A DNA stretch of 64,000 bases. Source: Phoronis australis (Eukaryota; Phoronida; Phoronidae). Positions 60,801-64,000 of this stretch are shown piece after piece; position 1 is the first letter of the stretch; every line of letters starts with the position of its first letter. The notes under the pieces were generated by a model. That model saw only the letters and a program-made list of their open reading frames with translations. It had not been told where the DNA came from and searched no databases. The position numbers and the translations under genes are program-made. The stretch lies in contig NMRA01000501.1 in the NCBI GenBank assembly GCA_002633005.1, positions 226,911-290,910 of the forward strand. Reading direction: 5' to 3'.

Positions 60801-63755
60801 TCACTGAAATAGTACCAATGGCGGTTTTTATTTCAATAAAATTACACAGAAAATCCATTTAAACTTGAAGCTAGATTGACAAATGTAGTGTCACTGCGAC
60901 AACAAAACTGTGTCAAATAATCGCCAAGTCATAGTTGAATACTCGTGTACAGTTAACTACTTTCTATCATAAATGTAACAAACACTAACGTCAATATTTC
61001 AACAACAGTTGACAGTGAAAACTTTAAAATATACATTAAGTCAAATGATGACTATAATAAAGCACAACCAAGGTTCCAGGTGACGAGTGCAATAGTCCTG
61101 AGCATGTCTGGTACATGTACAAGTAACAGTCTGCCTGCGACCATAGGTGTGACTGCTCACCAATCATCTCATGAGCGGGTTCACCGACCACGTAGAAGAC
61201 CCTCAGCAGGAACACATACAGCTTAGGTTGGTCCTTTTTCTCACTCCAATACGTCTTGTCCGGCTCTATAGAGTACTGTTGCCAATTTTCACAGTACTTG
61301 TACTGCATCGTCTCCACCGTCAGTATACGTCCTTTAATACACATACAGACCACAGCACAGTTAGCAAAGTAAACTGTAGCACAGGCAACGGATTATCCAC
61401 AACCCCCACCCCCACCCCCCNCCCCGTCAGTACTGCCACTTCCCATGGTTTGAGTTGTCTCCTCTCATTTTGATGCCCAGTTCCTGTTGATGCCCCCTCC
61501 CCCATAGCAAACCATTCCCCTGTGTCCCCTACGCCATGTTACTGAATACAAAAGGGATTCAGTCTTTTTCTATTTATACCCAGTGTTTTCTAAAATGTGA
61601 CAAAACCATTGCTATCCCCCTTTGGTGCATGGGGCCATAACCTGCTGTAGTCTGGGATAAAACACTGAATATTAAAAGGAATAGCATGCGAATCTTTTTG
61701 GTTATTACAGGACAACTGAGACACGGTGGTCAATAAATAAAGCAATACGCAGCTCTGGTGATAGATAGTTGTGTTATTTCAGTATCATATAAGCAGGCTC
61801 ACACTTGGTTGCTAAAGACTCTCCAACGACCGAAACACCGTTGACATAGACTGGCTGTGTCAATAGCTACAAGTCAATGTTATTAAGTTCTTAGATTAAT
61901 CACAACTCACTGTACTAGCGATGAACAAAAATTGGTTTTACGATGACTGTTTTTAATCCTCTCCTGCATTTGGCCAAAAAGAAAATTGAAGTTAAGTAGC
62001 CAAAAACTGGCAAACGTTAAAAGAAACCAACTTTTGATTTTCACGACTTAAAGCCTATGACCTCAAGTTGTTTCACACTCAAATAAGGAGTGGCTTCTGG
62101 GCTTGGAAAAACGGACATTTCCTTATTCTTTGAGACCATTACGTCGCCCAAAATGACCTGTTGTGACAAGCTAATTTGTCGAACCTGGTCGATAAAAGTC
62201 AGTTCTTTCCAAGCCAAGGAGCGACTCCAGGATTTTTTAAAAGCGGGGGGTCGGATCAAAGATTTTTTTAAAAAGGGAAGTCCAAGTCAAAAATTTTAAA
62301 ATTCCAGAATTGATATCACTAAAATCAAGAGAAAAGGGGGGTCTGGACCCCTTTGACCCCTCTGGATCTGCCTAATATGAATTAAAAGAGTGACACAATT
62401 TCAAACCAATTTCATAACAGTGAGTGGTCTCCATCAAAAGTTACTTTATGAGACAGAAGGCAGTCTAAAGCTGCTTTTATGAATTAACCCTTAAGAACGG
62501 TTCTGTACACTTCAAAGGCAAACAGTCACATGTCACGTGTCGACAATCAATTAATGCTGACTCACCTTGTATGGGATTGTCCTGTAGTTGTTTGTTGAGT
62601 TTGTCCACTGTACGACTGAAGGAATCAAAGGAGGGCAAGTTCAGGGTGTAGTAAGACTCTACATGTGCCTGTAATGTAGTCAAAGATTATCACAGCCATG
62701 GTTATATTTGATAGGTAAGTGGATCCATGCACTCAAACAGCTAATGAGTATTGCATATAGGAACAATGAATCACCTACCCCTCCAAAGCCCTGATACATT
62801 TGTGTGTGAGCCAACTTCTTAACACGGAACTCAGGCTTCACAGTGAAGTACCCTAGTTGCTGTGGAGGCTCTGACGGGTTGTCTCGGAGGGCCAGCCAAA
62901 GTCTAAGAAGATAGAGGAACAACGTATAAGAATCTTTTAATCACGAGAGTTTCAACAAGTTTACACTGAAGGAGCATCTGCAGAAGTCTTCATAGTAAAA
63001 ATAATTACAAAATCATGCAAAGAAAACACACAATAGGTACTTCTGCCAACAGCAATGGGAAGGGTCAGGGAAAACTTTCACGATGCAACGGCAAAGTGAC
63101 TACATACAACCGGCGACTAGTACTGCCACCTGGATGCATACCGAGGTACTTTTACTCCATAGAGCGTAATGGCTAAGGGAGCATACCTGGCTTCATGATA
63201 ACAGCATTTTATGGTTTATGGGGTCATGTAGACAAGATCTGCTGCAAGAGACATCTGTAGCAGACATTGACAAGTATTTGTCTGGATTAAAAGTTGATCA
63301 GCTCCAAGTAAACATAGATTGCATGGCAACACTATTACAGACACCTGGACACTAGTCATGCTTAATACTTCCAGTGATCACTCATTGAATGGAAAATACT
63401 GTGGCCCATGGCTTTAGCTGATCAACTGATTTGGGAACTGATCATGGGTGACGACAAACCTCAGGACAAATTTTGGCTGTCAGTAAGTGCAGATCGTCTC
63501 CTAGTCACTAGCAAGCAATGCAGTGTTTAGGATCCATATCACGAGTCTCACATCACAGCATTACAGTGGCAAATATGTTTGAAGCTATACCCACCTCAAG
63601 CCTATGATGTAGGCGTTGTTTCCGTACGCCGATTCATGATGTAGGGTCGTCTCCGTTTCAATGACACCATCTTTTCTTGCCTTTCGTTCCAGATTCTCGC
63701 AAGTTTTGGCTTCATACTGGGGGTTGGCAGATAGCCATTGGTTAGCTTGAGCCAT
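57717..63755 (-). CDS. Unrecognised 398-residue protein with internal duplication and C-terminal CTVL (CaaX) box, 9 exons
   Basis: I do not recognise this family. The joined frame is 63595-63755, 62779-62902, 62566-62668, 61161-61331, 60592-60713, 59505-59559, 58677-58907, 58173-58299, 57717-57819 (minus), 1197 nt; every junction agrees in phase and has GT..AG sites. There is no signal peptide and no membrane segment, so it is probably cytosolic. It ends SSDCCTVL: Cys-aliphatic-aliphatic-Leu predicts geranylgeranylation of the fourth-last residue and membrane attachment. Two parts look related: about residues 95-175 (YYTLNLPSFDSF...TVDKLNKQLQ...ILTVETM) and 270-345 (RAYFTIAPKP...TMERIVAWLR...VIGAQMVNMEV). 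Each has a beta-rich strand, a helix, then a hydrophobic strand. The start is the first ATG after a TTTCAG acceptor, so a 5' UTR exon may lie beyond. Confidence 0.82.
58173..58299 (-). CDS. CTVL-tailed gene exon 8
   Basis: The acceptor is TTGCTGTTAG|GGGCCC and the donor GTGTCAG|GTCAGT, phase 1 to 2. It encodes AQVIGAQMVNMEVTPETSTI and CQYFGRGYYWLACV. Confidence 0.85.
58677..58907 (-). CDS. CTVL-tailed gene exon 7
   Basis: The acceptor is TCACAACTGCAG|GTGCGG and the donor GCAACAG|GTAAGA, phase 1 to 1. It encodes FNPDKTEMVEFPRTG, VRVIRAYFTIAPKPCPNPSV and ENMSATMERIVAWLRATG, the second copy of the repeat unit. Confidence 0.88.
59505..59559 (-). CDS. CTVL-tailed gene exon 6
   Basis: A 55-nt microexon. 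The acceptor is GTTATTTCAG|GGTGTAAA and the donor GGATTGG|GTAGGC, phase 0 to 1. It encodes GVKLTNIQQIDVMMFKGL. The other two frames are closed. Confidence 0.75.
60123..60535 (+). mobile_element. Approximately 400-bp interspersed element (intron 5 of the CTVL-tailed gene)
   Basis: It runs from GAGCGCCACCTATAATG to CTTTCGTAGCACTGTGAAAG. It matches 32484-32900 over its whole length with more divergence. It stops about 60 bases from the end of exon 5. Confidence 0.75.
60592..60713 (-). CDS. CTVL-tailed gene exon 5
   Basis: The acceptor is TGTCATCCTAG|GACTGCG and the donor CAGAAG|GTGGGT, phase 1 to 0. It encodes DFKPECLTKNPSYTMGKPRF and CIYKAGNWFYTQK. It was found because exon 6 requires phase 0 in. 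The approximately 400-bp element at 60123-60535 lies just downstream in the intron. Confidence 0.8.
61161..61331 (-). CDS. CTVL-tailed gene exon 4
   Basis: The acceptor is GTATTAAAG|GACGTATAC and the donor ATGATTG|GTGAGC, phase 1 to 1. It encodes ILTVETMQYKYCENWQQYSI and KLYVFLLRVFYVV. An alternative donor, GTCG|GTGAAC, is in the same phase and would shorten the exon by 27 nt. Confidence 0.83.
62219..62380. mobile_element. GGCGGATCC-type element, diverged copy
   Basis: The left end reads GAGCGACTCCAGGATTTTTT and the right end GGGGTCTGGACCCCTTTGAC then CTCTGGATCTGCC, matching the family at 51287 and 53866. It lies in intron 3 of the CTVL-tailed gene. Confidence 0.6.
62566..62668 (-). CDS. CTVL-tailed gene exon 3
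   Basis: The acceptor is CTACATTACAG|GCACATG and the donor ATACAAG|GTGAGT, phase 0 to 1. It encodes YYTLNLPSFDSFSRTVDKLN, the first half of the proposed repeat unit. Confidence 0.85.
62779..62902 (-). CDS. CTVL-tailed gene exon 2
   Basis: The acceptor is TATCTTCTTAG|ACTTTGG and the donor GGAGGG|GTAGGT, phase 2 to 0. It encodes LWLALRDNPSEPPQQLGYFT and VKPEFRVKKL. Confidence 0.85.
63595..63755 (-). CDS. CTVL-tailed gene exon 1
   Basis: ATG 63755 lies in GCGTGATGG, seven bases after GGTTTCAG, so this may be the second exon of the transcript. It encodes MAQANQWLSANPQYEAKTCE at the start and ends TTGAG|GTGGGT in phase 2. Confidence 0.8.
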
Positions 63756-64000
63756 CACGCAACTGAAACCAAATGTCTAGAGTACGTTAAAATCTCAGTA
63801 ATCTAAGACACAATACGGCGGAAAAGTGAAATTTTTTTCATAAGATTTGTAGCTTCAGATTAATGTTTTATTTGTTTTCAAGTTCTGTACCATAGACTTT
63901 GAAAAACTGCAGGCATTCACAAAAATGATAGACCTTGAGAAGGGGAATTTTGGAAATTACTTTTGTCCATAGTTGTAGGAATATGTGACCTGGGAACAGG
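63756..64000. other. 5' flank of the CTVL-tailed gene
   Basis: On the minus strand an acceptor-like CATTTGGTTTCAG ends at 63763, seven bases upstream of the ATG, implying an untranslated first exon further right. No promoter motif is clear. Confidence 0.4.

Overview
The window reads as nuclear DNA of an invertebrate animal. It is AT-rich and intron-dense, with short coding exons flanked by GT..AG sites, many small non-autonomous repeats, microsatellites, and no bacterial-style gene packing. The gene content (a four-domain CCN matricellular gene, a ZNHIT6/BCD1 snoRNP factor, a PACC1/TMEM206-type channel) is bilaterian. The abundance of the short palindrome ACATGTA, the L1-Tx-like LINE remnant and the repeat style suggest a marine invertebrate such as a lancelet, hemichordate or mollusc. 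I cannot settle which from sequence alone.

All four recognisable genes lie on the minus strand, and I joined their exons by hand by requiring splice sites and reading phase to agree. (1) 6949-7240: one exon of a PACC1 (proton-activated chloride channel) homologue; the rest was not found and probably lies beyond base 1. (2) 15033-21534: ZNHIT6/BCD1, seven exons, 340 codons. (3) 28442-41744: a CCN family gene (CYR61/CTGF/NOV type), seven exons, 369 codons, with signal peptide, IGFBP, VWC, TSP1 and C-terminal cystine-knot domains. (4) 57717-63755: a nine-exon, 398-codon gene that I do not recognise, with two similar halves and a CTVL prenylation box at its C-terminus.

The rest is intron and intergenic DNA filled with repeats. 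There is a 178-bp TA-flanked MITE with perfect terminal inverted repeats (three copies), an approximately 400-bp element (four copies), tRNA-derived SINEs with a shared tail, an approximately 1-kb element (two copies), foldback elements, a family of GGCGGATCCAGG-ended elements, a decayed LINE at 44.8-46.2 kb, and several micro- and minisatellites.

Two points stand out. ZNHIT6 and CCN1 are neighbours in human (1p22.3) and are also neighbours here, which suggests old linkage. Single N bases at 23940, 34372 and 46900 each sit between near-identical copies of the same sequence, as expected where two alleles were laid end to end in assembly. At 34372 this makes the third CCN exon appear twice, and one copy carries a transposon insertion that the other lacks. 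I saw no prokaryotic system, CRISPR array, rRNA gene or intact transposase.
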